Source of the DNA: Dehalococcoidales bacterium
Lineage (GTDB): Bacteria; Chloroflexota; Dehalococcoidia; Dehalococcoidales; RBG-16-60-22
Direction: 5' to 3'
DNA: 13,170 nt
Assembly: GCA_030615475.1 (NCBI GenBank)
Contig: JAUWZF010000008.1
Location: forward strand, 1 to 13,170
The notes beneath the pieces are model-generated. The model was not told where the DNA came from, did not search any database, and saw only the letters and a list, made by a program, of their open reading frames with translations. Numbering within the stretch: position 1 is the first letter of the stretch; every line of letters begins with the position of its first letter. The position numbers were made by a program, and so were the translations under genes. Positions 1-6,903 of this stretch are shown in pieces.

Positions 1-2
1 AA

Positions 3-338
3 AGCAGGGGGATAATCCTGGGCCTGATTTCCAATGTGGAGCAGGATATGACCGAAACCATGACGAGGCTGGGACTGCCCTCGTGGCTGGAAATAATAGT
101 AACCTCCCAGGATGCGAGTGCCAGTAAGCCACGACCGGAAATATTCCAGGAAGCGCTGCGGCGGGCCGGAGCCCAGCCCCCGGAGGCGATATACATCGGC
201 GACCAGTATCAGGTTGACGTCATCGGCGCTAACGGGGCCGGCATGAAGGGTATACTTCTCGACCGCCGTGGTTATTACGAGGACATCACCGACTGCCCCA
301 GGATAAACAGCCTCAGCGAAGTAGTAGAGTACCTGTAA
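3..338 (+). CDS. HAD-superfamily hydrolase, C-terminal part (5' end outside the window)
   Basis: The reading frame is open from the first bases, so the gene starts upstream; the GTG at 36 is internal, not the start. The visible part covers the second half of a haloacid-dehalogenase-like hydrolase. Just after the left edge is a motif II-like stretch (LGLISNVEQDM; hydrophobic strand then S/T-N). Next comes the motif III lysine (SKPRPEIF), then motif IV (IYIGDQYQVDVIGA), which supplies the Mg2+-binding acidic residues. The order and the spacing to the short C-terminal tail (DRRGYYED...) fit subfamily IA phosphatases such as phosphoglycolate-phosphatase-like or 2-haloacid-dehalogenase-like enzymes. 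The nucleophile aspartate of motif I and the cap domain are not visible, so the substrate cannot be assigned. The gene converges with the DUF2851 gene, which ends 29 bp away, and I see no clear terminator between them. Confidence 0.87.
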   Translation, partial: SRGIILGLISNVEQDMTETMTRLGLPSWLEIIVTSQDASASKPRPEIFQEALRRAGAQPPEAIYIGDQYQVDVIGANGAGMKGILLDRRGYYEDITDCPRINSLSEVVEYL

Positions 339-367
339 AAGCCGTCCATGTTATTTTCTTCACCCGG

Positions 368-1732
368 TTAACAGCTATTCCGGCCTATCGGGCAGTGATG
401 GCACTTGCCCTGCGAACATAAAGTCTTATAAATATGGAGCAGCCCCTGCTGCCGCCGGGCCGTGCTGACCAGGTAGCGGCCTATTCCCAGCTGGTTTACC
501 ATATGCCTTTCCAGGGTATTTTCGGCCAGCACCGGGTAGTGACGATAGATTTCTAAGGCTTTTCCGGCCAGCTCCGGGCGCTCATTGGCCCGGCCCCAGG
601 CGGCGGCAAAGGGCAGGAGCACGTTGACGACGATATCAGCGGCCCGGCCCCTGCCCAGGAGGGCCGGAAGGCCCCTCTCACCCGGCAGGCCGAAGTCCAG
701 ATACCTGCCCCAGTAACCATCGGCCGTTACCAGTAAGGCCCTCTCCATTTCGCGGTAGCCTGCCTCGATGGCTGCCTCGCCGAGCCTGTCAATCAGCCCT
801 GCCAGTACCCCCTCCCCCCTGTAGCGGAGCAGGAGATAGCCCATCGCCGCGATGCGGCGGGTGGGCAAGTTGCCCGGCCTGACCTTGAAAAAGTGCCAGT
901 CATCTTCGGACATTGCTGCCGTCTCGCGGCAGGTAACCCATATCTTTTCCAGCCTGGCGACCCAATCTTCGGCCAGGTTTACCGCATGGTACGGCCCGGC
1001 GCGCTGCGACGGCAGCAGCCCCGCCATACCCACCAGCCAGGCCTGATACCGCGCCAGGCATTCGTCATCAGGGGTTTCCTCCAAAGCGGCCGCTTCCAGC
1101 CTGTGAAGCGGCAGCCGGCCGGCCAGCTCCACCATCTGGTGCTTGTTCTTGCTATAGCCCAGAGCCCCCATTATTCCCTGATACAGGGACTGGCTCGCTT
1201 CCGTCCGGGCCAGTTCCGTCTGGAAGTCGGCAATCCTGGATAGAAACCGCTGTTCTCCGGCCGTGTCCAGAATCCCGCCCATAAAGCTCGTATCCCATCG
1301 GCGAATAGCATTGCGGCAGGGCATCGGGTAGATTGCGGAGGGATAAACAGTGTCAACAGACCCGCCGGCGCTGTCCCCGACGAATCTATGCAGCGCCAGA
1401 GTCGGCACCTTCTTTCCATTCTGGAGAATTACGGCCCTGGCTACATCATGCCAGAACACAACATGCAGAATCACCCGGTTATAGACAGGGTCCTGGTGGT
1501 GCCGGTGCGCCCACCAGCTGCTGGACTTAACGTGAATTTCAACATCCCCCCTCACCAGTCCCCGGCTGGTGGCGATAACGGCATCACGATAATCGGCGCC
1601 ACGGTCACCATTGAGCCTGCCCGGATAGACTATCCTGACCGGCTCGTCATCTTCCGTCACCAGGTCGGTCCTGCCCGGCAGGCGGTCCCGCCAGATTTTG
1701 ACGACTTGACTCTCGGGAAAAGTGCCTGGCAT
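368..1732 (-). CDS. DUF2851 family protein with C-terminal cysteine cluster
   Basis: A 454-residue protein of unknown biochemical function, recognised as DUF2851. The N-terminal region has PGRLN-x3-GADYRDAV (about residues 38-52), GDVEIHVKSSSW (62-73), a histidine-rich AHRHHQD (75-81), and YNRVILHVV (84-92). The C-terminus carries four cysteines at about 439, 444, 447 and 454 (C-x4-C-x2-CP-x6-C), a spacing like the iron-sulfur loop of EndoIII/MutY glycosylases or Cas4/AddB nucleases. I chose ATG 1732 over the in-frame GTG 1738 because GAAGGGG lies 5 bases before the ATG, while for the GTG it would overlap the start. The gene follows the acyl-CoA synthetase gene after a 41-bp gap with no visible promoter, so the two are probably cotranscribed. 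The cysteine motif suggests a metal or Fe-S site; a nucleic-acid role is only an inference. Confidence 0.85.
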   Translation of the reverse strand: MPGTFPESQVVKIWRDRLPGRTDLVTEDDEPVRIVYPGRLNGDRGADYRDAVIATSRGLVRGDVEIHVKSSSWWAHRHHQDPVYNRVILHVVFWHDVARAVILQNGKKVPTLALHRFVGDSAGGSVDTVYPSAIYPMPCRNAIRRWDTSFMGGILDTAGEQRFLSRIADFQTELARTEASQSLYQGIMGALGYSKNKHQMVELAGRLPLHRLEAAALEETPDDECLARYQAWLVGMAGLLPSQRAGPYHAVNLAEDWVARLEKIWVTCRETAAMSEDDWHFFKVRPGNLPTRRIAAMGYLLLRYRGEGVLAGLIDRLGEAAIEAGYREMERALLVTADGYWGRYLDFGLPGERGLPALLGRGRAADIVVNVLLPFAAAWGRANERPELAGKALEIYRHYPVLAENTLERHMVNQLGIGRYLVSTARRQQGLLHIYKTLCSQGKCHHCPIGRNSC

Positions 1733-1773
1733 AAACACCCCTTCGCTCGCCAGTTTCAGTCTTTATCCTGGGG

Positions 1774-3204
1774 CTAATCGGCATGAAGAAGGTATTGCTG
1801 GTAGCGGCATAGCGCCGCCAGTGACACTATGGCGCTTTCGTCGCTGGTATAGCTGGGGATACCCATCTCCTGAAAGCCCTGGCACATCCGCAGGTATATC
1901 TTCCTGTCCCCCAGCGGGCTGACGGCCATGATGGGCTTGTGCGGAAAGTCCTTCTTGATATCGGTAAACAGGGTCGGCACGTCTTTACCGGGCACCCAGT
2001 CAACGGCGGCCATAATCACCACCACCGCGTCCACGCCGCCGTCCTCCAGGACGGCCCTGATTACCGTGGTATAGGTCGCCTCGAAGCCGCTGGCTTCGAC
2101 GGCCGTCCAGACGTCTACCGGACTTCTTACCCGCCACCAGTCGGGATAGACGGTCTTTATTTTAGCCCTGGTGGCCGGCGTCAGTTCGGCAATCCTCAGT
2201 CCGCTCCGGACACAGGCGTCGACGGCGGTAACGCAACCGGACCCGGCCAGATTGATAATAGCCACCCGGTTCCCCCGCGGCAGCGGCGCGTAAACGAAAG
2301 CCCTGGCGACATCCCAGAGTTGCTCGAAACTACCCACCCTGATGATTCCCGACTGCCGGAAAGCGGCGTCATAGACCCGGTCCTCTCCGGCTATGGAGCC
2401 GGTATGGGTGCCCGAGGCTCTGGCCCCGCCCTCGGTAACGGCTGACTTCAGGACGATTATCGGCTTCTCTCTGACGATGCGGCGGCTCAACCCGAGGAAA
2501 CGCTGACCGTCCTTGATACTTTCCAGGTACATGGCGATAATTTTCGTCCGGGGGTCTTCGCCGAAATATTCCAGCATGTCGCTTTCATCGACATCGCACT
2601 TATTCCCCAGGCAGGCTATCTTGCTGATGCCGATTTCACTGTTTACCAGCGGCAGATAGACACCGGTAAACAGGCCGGTCTGGCCGATAAACCCCACCGT
2701 CCCCTGTCTGATATCACCCTTCGGCAGGAAGAGCCTGTTCAGCCGGCCCAGGCTGGTATCGAAATGACCGTCCGAGTTAATGGTGCCGACGCTGTTCGGC
2801 CCCATAACTCTTATTCCGGCCCGTTCAGCCATCCGGGCTATCCGCTTCTCCAGCCGGGCGCCGGGCTCGTCCATCTCCCCGAAGCCGGCGGATTCGATAA
2901 TGACCGCCCTAACCCCCCTGGCAACACATTCTTCGAGTGACTTCAAGACCAGCGAAGGCGGCAGTACGATAAGCGCCAGTTCCGGCGGTTCGGGGGTATT
3001 TTTCAGTTCGGGATAAGCCGCCAGCCCCAGGATTCTCTTTGCCCGGGGATTTACCGGGTATATCTTCCCGGGATAGCCGAGCCTCAGCAGGTTCTCGATG
3101 ATGTTATAGCCCCCTTTGCCCGGCGTGCGCGAGGCCCCGATAACGGCAACGCTTCCCGGCTCGAAAAACGGCCTCAGACTATCAGTATTACGATGATTGC
3201 TCAT
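1774..3204 (-). CDS. acyl-CoA synthetase (NDP-forming), alpha-type subunit
   Basis: A 476-residue protein with the three-domain layout of the alpha subunit of ADP-forming acetyl/acyl-CoA synthetases, which interconvert acyl-CoA + ADP + Pi with acid + CoA + ATP. Residues 10-140 are a CoA-binding Rossmann domain (VIGASRTPGKGG near 21-32, VNPRAKRILG at 51-60, MGPNSVG at 134-140). Residues 165-300 are the succinyl-CoA-ligase-like flavodoxin domain with NKCDVDESDMLEYFGEDPRT (201-220) and the THTGSIAG motif. His268 in that motif is the expected phosphohistidine. Residues 310-470 form the third, ligase-CoA domain (SPVDVW at 361-366). The length matches separate alpha subunits; the ATP-grasp beta part is absent here and from the rest of the window. 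The GPNC cysteine common in relatives is serine here, and GQTGLFTG replaces the usual SQSG. A weak CAGGG ribosome site lies 8 bases before ATG 3204. The substrate is unknown. Confidence 0.87.
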   Translation of the reverse strand: MSNHRNTDSLRPFFEPGSVAVIGASRTPGKGGYNIIENLLRLGYPGKIYPVNPRAKRILGLAAYPELKNTPEPPELALIVLPPSLVLKSLEECVARGVRAVIIESAGFGEMDEPGARLEKRIARMAERAGIRVMGPNSVGTINSDGHFDTSLGRLNRLFLPKGDIRQGTVGFIGQTGLFTGVYLPLVNSEIGISKIACLGNKCDVDESDMLEYFGEDPRTKIIAMYLESIKDGQRFLGLSRRIVREKPIIVLKSAVTEGGARASGTHTGSIAGEDRVYDAAFRQSGIIRVGSFEQLWDVARAFVYAPLPRGNRVAIINLAGSGCVTAVDACVRSGLRIAELTPATRAKIKTVYPDWWRVRSPVDVWTAVEASGFEATYTTVIRAVLEDGGVDAVVVIMAAVDWVPGKDVPTLFTDIKKDFPHKPIMAVSPLGDRKIYLRMCQGFQEMGIPSYTSDESAIVSLAALCRYQQYLLHAD

Positions 3205-3228
3205 AAATATAACCCTGAAGGAACGGCG

Positions 3229-3250
3229 CCGTAACCATAAACGGCTACGG
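3229..3250 (-). promoter_or_regulatory. stem-loop in the leader of the acyl-CoA synthetase mRNA
   Basis: In the predicted 5' leader (minus strand), CCGTAGCC (3250-3243) pairs with GGTTACGG (3236-3229), eight pairs including one G-U, around a 6-nt loop. It ends 12 bases before the CAGGG ribosome site, and the palindrome ACGGCGCCGT (3223-3232) overlaps its 3' arm. There is no following T-run, so it is not an obvious terminator. It could affect translation or mRNA stability, but no role is established. Confidence 0.4.
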
Positions 3251-3306
3251 CTACTTTTTACTCACGAGCGGACACTTCAGCTCATACCCGATACCGTACT
3301 ACAGAC

Positions 3307-3335
3307 ATTTTACACGTTTCCGTGTATTTTGTCAA
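3307..3335 (-). promoter_or_regulatory. sigma70 promoter of the acyl-CoA synthetase gene
   Basis: On the minus strand, -35 TTGACA (3335-3330), a 17-bp spacer, and -10 TAAAAT (3312-3307): an almost perfect sigma70 promoter. Transcription would start near 3300, giving a leader of about 95 nt before ATG 3204. The XRE gene's stop codon TGA (3334-3332) lies inside the -35 box. The operator-like palindrome at 3311-3326 fills the spacer and enters the -10 box, so a bound repressor would exclude RNA polymerase. Confidence 0.85.
3311..3326. promoter_or_regulatory. operator-like palindrome, copy 1 (acyl-CoA synthetase promoter)
   Basis: TACAC-GTTTCC-GTGTA; the inverted arms extend to 6 bp (TACACG/CGTGTA) and are flanked by T-rich sequence. 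It has the same arms and spacing as the palindrome upstream of the XRE gene. Its position inside the promoter spacer fits a repressor site. Assignment to the adjacent XRE protein is inferred from proximity and from the duplicate site. Confidence 0.8.
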
Positions 3336-3574
3336 GGTTTCTTTTTCGGGGGCCCGGCTTCGTATTTAAACCTTGCCTGTTCGGCAACGATAGACAGAAG
3401 TTTAGCCGAGGCACCGCGGGGCCGGTACATTCCCGTTTCCCACTCGCTGATGGTCTGCTGACGTGTGCCCAATCTATCCGATAACTCGCTCTGGGTCAGG
3501 CCCAGGTGCCGGCGTAATGCCTGAATTCTCTGTCTGTCCCACTGTCTCCAGCTCGCTTCCGAACTTTTGCTCAT
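3332..3574 (-). CDS. small XRE-family HTH transcriptional regulator
   Basis: An 80-residue protein that is almost only a Cro/C1-type helix-turn-helix domain (about residues 15-68): IQALRRHLGLTQSELSDRLG for helices 1-2, then TRQQTISEWETGMYRPRG for the recognition helix and following turn. A basic, proline-rich tail (PPKKKP) ends it. It likely binds DNA as a dimer. A palindrome, TACAC-N6-GTGTA, sits inside its own promoter, and an equal palindrome sits inside the promoter of the next gene, the acyl-CoA synthetase. It is therefore probably an autoregulator that also controls that gene. The promoter's -10 box lies 6 bases before ATG 3574 and no Shine-Dalgarno is visible, so the transcript is probably leaderless. 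Its TGA stop is embedded in the -35 box of the downstream promoter. There is no sensor domain, so any signal must act on this small domain or through a partner. Confidence 0.92.
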   Translation of the reverse strand: MSKSSEASWRQWDRQRIQALRRHLGLTQSELSDRLGTRQQTISEWETGMYRPRGASAKLLSIVAEQARFKYEAGPPKKKP

Positions 3575-3580
3575 ACCCAG

Positions 3581-3609
3581 ATTTTACACGATGCAGTGTA
3601 AATCGTCAA
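3581..3609 (-). promoter_or_regulatory. sigma70 promoter of the XRE regulator gene
   Basis: On the minus strand, -35 TTGACG (3609-3604), a 17-bp spacer, and -10 TAAAAT (3586-3581). The predicted start falls at or next to the A of ATG 3574, predicting a leaderless mRNA. Box sequences, spacer length and operator placement copy those of the acyl-CoA synthetase promoter 274 bp downstream. Confidence 0.85.
3583..3602. promoter_or_regulatory. operator-like palindrome, copy 2 (XRE promoter)
   Basis: Seven-base arms TTTACAC (3583-3589) and GTGTAAA (3596-3602) around GATGCA; the core TACAC-N6-GTGTA is identical in layout to copy 1. It spans the promoter spacer and most of the -10 box, so binding would be expected to shut the promoter off. 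Autoregulation by the XRE protein is the simplest reading. Confidence 0.82.
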
Positions 3610-4001
3610 AGTTATCTCAATTTGTTTCTGTTTTCATTTGGTTGACGGGCTTACCTCACGCCCCCCCGCCAATGACGGGGGGGGATTTTTATCTACCTCA
3701 CCCCCTGTATCCCCCTCTCCTGACGAGGTGTCACAGGAGAGGGGGAAGAAAAAGAAAGAGGGGTTTCACCCCTCTTAAACGCCCCGCTTGCGAGGGCGGG
3801 AGAATGTTCCACGGGATAAGCCACAGATGCCGCAGGGCGGCCCGGGTGGGAATAGATATCAGCGAAAGGGGTGAGGTAAAGACGCGGGAAGACGTTATTA
3901 AAACGTGCTGTATCTAGCTTGTTTCCCAGAGATTTATGGCGTTTTTGCAAGCATTATGAATGTCAGCTGCTGCCAATATCTGTAAATGACTCTATATCAA
4001 G
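3610..4001. other. gene-free region between the XRE and groES promoters
   Basis: I see no convincing gene here. The open frames that cross it run through palindromic GC-rich repeats and lack a family signature or a good ribosome site. The left half (3655-3800) is a cluster of hairpins, described separately. The right half (3801-4001) is ordinary sequence with only small inverted repeats, such as ACGTT-N5-AACGT at 3892-3906, and no second clear promoter. The groES promoter begins at 4002. Confidence 0.7.
3655..3800. repeat. cluster of GC-rich palindromes (REP/MITE-like)
   Basis: Three perfect hairpins follow one another. CCCCCCCG (3661-3668) pairs with CGGGGGGG (3676-3683) and is followed by G, A and TTTTT. 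CCCCCTCTCCTG (3711-3722) pairs with CAGGAGAGGGGG (3734-3745), 12 bp around an 11-nt loop. AAGAGGGGT (3756-3764) pairs with ACCCCTCTT (3768-3776) around TTC. A weaker GCCC/GGGC stem follows (3781-3797). The first hairpin looks like a rho-independent terminator on the + strand, but no + gene precedes it. The layout fits a dispersed intergenic palindromic repeat; copy number elsewhere cannot be judged from this window. Confidence 0.65.
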
Positions 4002-4030
4002 TTGCGCTGAATCCCAATCTGCGGTATCAT
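4002..4030 (+). promoter_or_regulatory. groES-groEL promoter
   Basis: -35 TTGCGC (4002-4007), 17-bp spacer, -10 TATCAT (4025-4030). The predicted start near 4037 coincides with the left arm of CIRCE, the usual arrangement for HrcA repression. I see no sigma32-type boxes. Confidence 0.75.
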
Positions 4031-4037
4031 GTAGATG

Positions 4038-4064
4038 TTAGCACTCTCGCCCTGAGAGTGCTAA
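4038..4064. promoter_or_regulatory. CIRCE element (HrcA operator)
   Basis: A perfect copy of the CIRCE consensus: TTAGCACTC (4038-4046), a 9-base spacer, GAGTGCTAA (4056-4064). It lies at the predicted transcription start of groES-groEL, about 48 bases before the groES start codon. In bacteria with this element the HrcA repressor, whose folding depends on GroEL, releases it under heat stress. An hrcA gene is not in this window. Confidence 0.98.
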
Positions 4065-4111
4065 TCAAATGTAACGGGATATGGGCTGTTAAAAGAGAAA
4101 GGAGGAATGGT

Positions 4112-4408
4112 ATGGCAGCTAAATTGCAGCCGCTGGCTGACCGTGTTCTGGTTAAACCCATCGAAAAGGAAGAGAAGACGAAGTCCGGGATATATATACC
4201 GGATACAGCCAAAGAGAAACCCCAGGAGGGAAAGGTCCTGGCCGTTGGACCGGGTAAAATGTCCGAGGAAGGCAAGCTGATTCCGATGAACCTCAAAGTC
4301 GGCGATACGGTGATTTACTCCAAATACGGCGGCACGGAAATCAAGGTTGACGATGAAGAGCTGATTATCCTTCGCGAGAGCGATATTCTGGCGAAGAAGT
4401 CCAAATAA
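4112..4408 (+). CDS. groES: co-chaperonin GroES (Hsp10)
   Basis: A 98-residue GroES, the usual size. It forms the heptameric lid of the GroEL chamber and promotes ATP-dependent folding of cytosolic proteins. Visible signatures are [38 protein letters not shown] split over the N-terminal strand and the mobile loop (about residues 16-34), then [24 protein letters not shown] near the C-terminus. ATG 4112 is the start: GGAGG (4101-4105) lies 6 bases upstream, and the longer frame back to 3986 would cross the promoter and CIRCE. The gene is the first of a two-gene operon, with groEL starting 24 bp after its stop. Confidence 0.98.
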   Translation: MAAKLQPLADRVLVKPIEKEEKTKSGIYIPDTAKEKPQEGKVLAVGPGKMSEEGKLIPMNLKVGDTVIYSKYGGTEIKVDDEELIILRESDILAKKSK

Positions 4409-6067
<1,659 letters not shown>

Positions 6068-6090
6068 TCCTGCCCCAATCTGATGTTAGA

Positions 6091-6124
6091 AATAGCCGTG
6101 GCCTCCGGGCTGCGGCTATTTTTT
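6091..6124 (+). terminator. rho-independent terminator of groES-groEL
   Basis: AATAGCCG (6091-6098) pairs with CGGCTATT (6113-6120), and the arm runs into a T-tract ending at 6124 (six Ts counting the arm). The 14-nt GC-rich loop can pair further internally. It begins 23 bp after the groEL stop. Confidence 0.9.
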
Positions 6125-6137
6125 ACGCCCGATATAA

Positions 6138-6167
6138 TTGACCGCAGCTATAAAATCCCTCTATACT
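6138..6167 (+). promoter_or_regulatory. promoter of the DUF5714 gene
   Basis: -35 TTGACC (6138-6143), 18-bp spacer, -10 TATACT (6162-6167), directly after the groEL terminator. A small inverted repeat CTCTAT (6159-6164) / ATAGAG (6172-6177) brackets the -10 box and could be a regulatory site, though it is short enough to be chance. Confidence 0.65.
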
Positions 6168-6201
6168 TAAAATAGAGATATAACTCAAAGACGGAACTGA
6201 T

Positions 6202-6903
6202 ATGGAATCTACGGAAAACTGCGGGGTGTGCGGTAAGCCCCTCGTTTACGGAACTGGAGAAGTCTCGCGACAGTGTGTCTTCTGCGGTAAAGAATTCAAC
6301 ACCCTGATATACTGCCCCAGAGGCCATTACGTCTGCGACTCCTGCCATTCACGAACGGCCCTGGGTGTTCTACGGGATGTGCTGGCTTCAACCGCCAGCA
6401 CCGACCCTGCCGAAATCCTGGAAACGGTGATGTCCCATCCGTCGGTGCCGATGCACGGACCGGAGCACCATGTCATGGTACCGGCTATTATCGTAGTAGC
6501 AGCGGAAAATACAGGCTATCCCATACCTGAAGGCGCCGTGGAGAAGGCCCTGGAACGGGGAGTAAAAGTACCCGGCGGCTGGTGCGGCTTTTACGGGGCC
6601 TGCGGCGCGGCGATAGGCGTCGGTATCGCTGTAAGCGTACTCACCGGGGCGACACCGCTCACGGGAAAGACGCGGGGGCTGGCTAATGAAGCGACGACTT
6701 TCGCCCTGAATTATATGTTAGACGGGGGGCCGCGCTGCTGTAAAAGGGCCAGCCGCAAGGCGCTGGAGGCCGCCGTCGAGTTCCTGGAGACGAGGATGGG
6801 CATTACCCTGAGCCAGCCTCAGGTAATTAAATGCCAGTATGTCGGACGCAACCGCGAATGTATACGCCACGATTGCGCCTATTACGATAATAGTCAGTCT
6901 TAG
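6202..6903 (+). CDS. DUF5714 domain protein, cysteine-rich
   Basis: A 233-residue protein that I assign to DUF5714; the biochemical function is unknown. The N-terminus has two CxxC pairs (C7/C10 and C25/C28), like a rubredoxin or zinc knuckle. It is followed by YCPRGHYVCDSCH (37-49), the family's CP-x-GHYVCD-x-CH signature. Then come MHGPEHHVMVPA (84-95), GGWCGFYGACGAAIGVG (125-141) and GPRCCKRA (176-183), and three late cysteines at 211, 220 and 225. Fourteen cysteines in 233 residues suggest metal or Fe-S binding or redox chemistry. No signal peptide is visible, so it is probably cytosolic. The ribosome site is weak (GGAA, 7 bases before ATG 6202). It has its own promoter and its stop interlocks with that of the convergent M16 gene. 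The neighbours give no functional clue. Confidence 0.8.
   Translation: MESTENCGVCGKPLVYGTGEVSRQCVFCGKEFNTLIYCPRGHYVCDSCHSRTALGVLRDVLASTASTDPAEILETVMSHPSVPMHGPEHHVMVPAIIVVAAENTGYPIPEGAVEKALERGVKVPGGWCGFYGACGAAIGVGIAVSVLTGATPLTGKTRGLANEATTFALNYMLDGGPRCCKRASRKALEAAVEFLETRMGITLSQPQVIKCQYVGRNRECIRHDCAYYDNSQS

Noticed and set aside
3661..3690. Hairpin plus T-run read as a true transcription terminator
   Set aside because: It is oriented for + strand transcription but no + gene lies upstream in the gap, and the XRE gene is read the other way. It fits better as part of the repeat cluster.
3567..3950. Open frames of 116 and 85 codons on opposite strands upstream of groES
   Set aside because: They run through the GC-rich hairpin cluster, have no family signature or good ribosome site, and one overlaps the XRE start and promoter.
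3986..4111. N-terminal extension of groES back to 3986
   Set aside because: It would place the start upstream of the promoter -35 box and run through CIRCE; the 98-residue form from 4112 has normal GroES length and a strong ribosome site.
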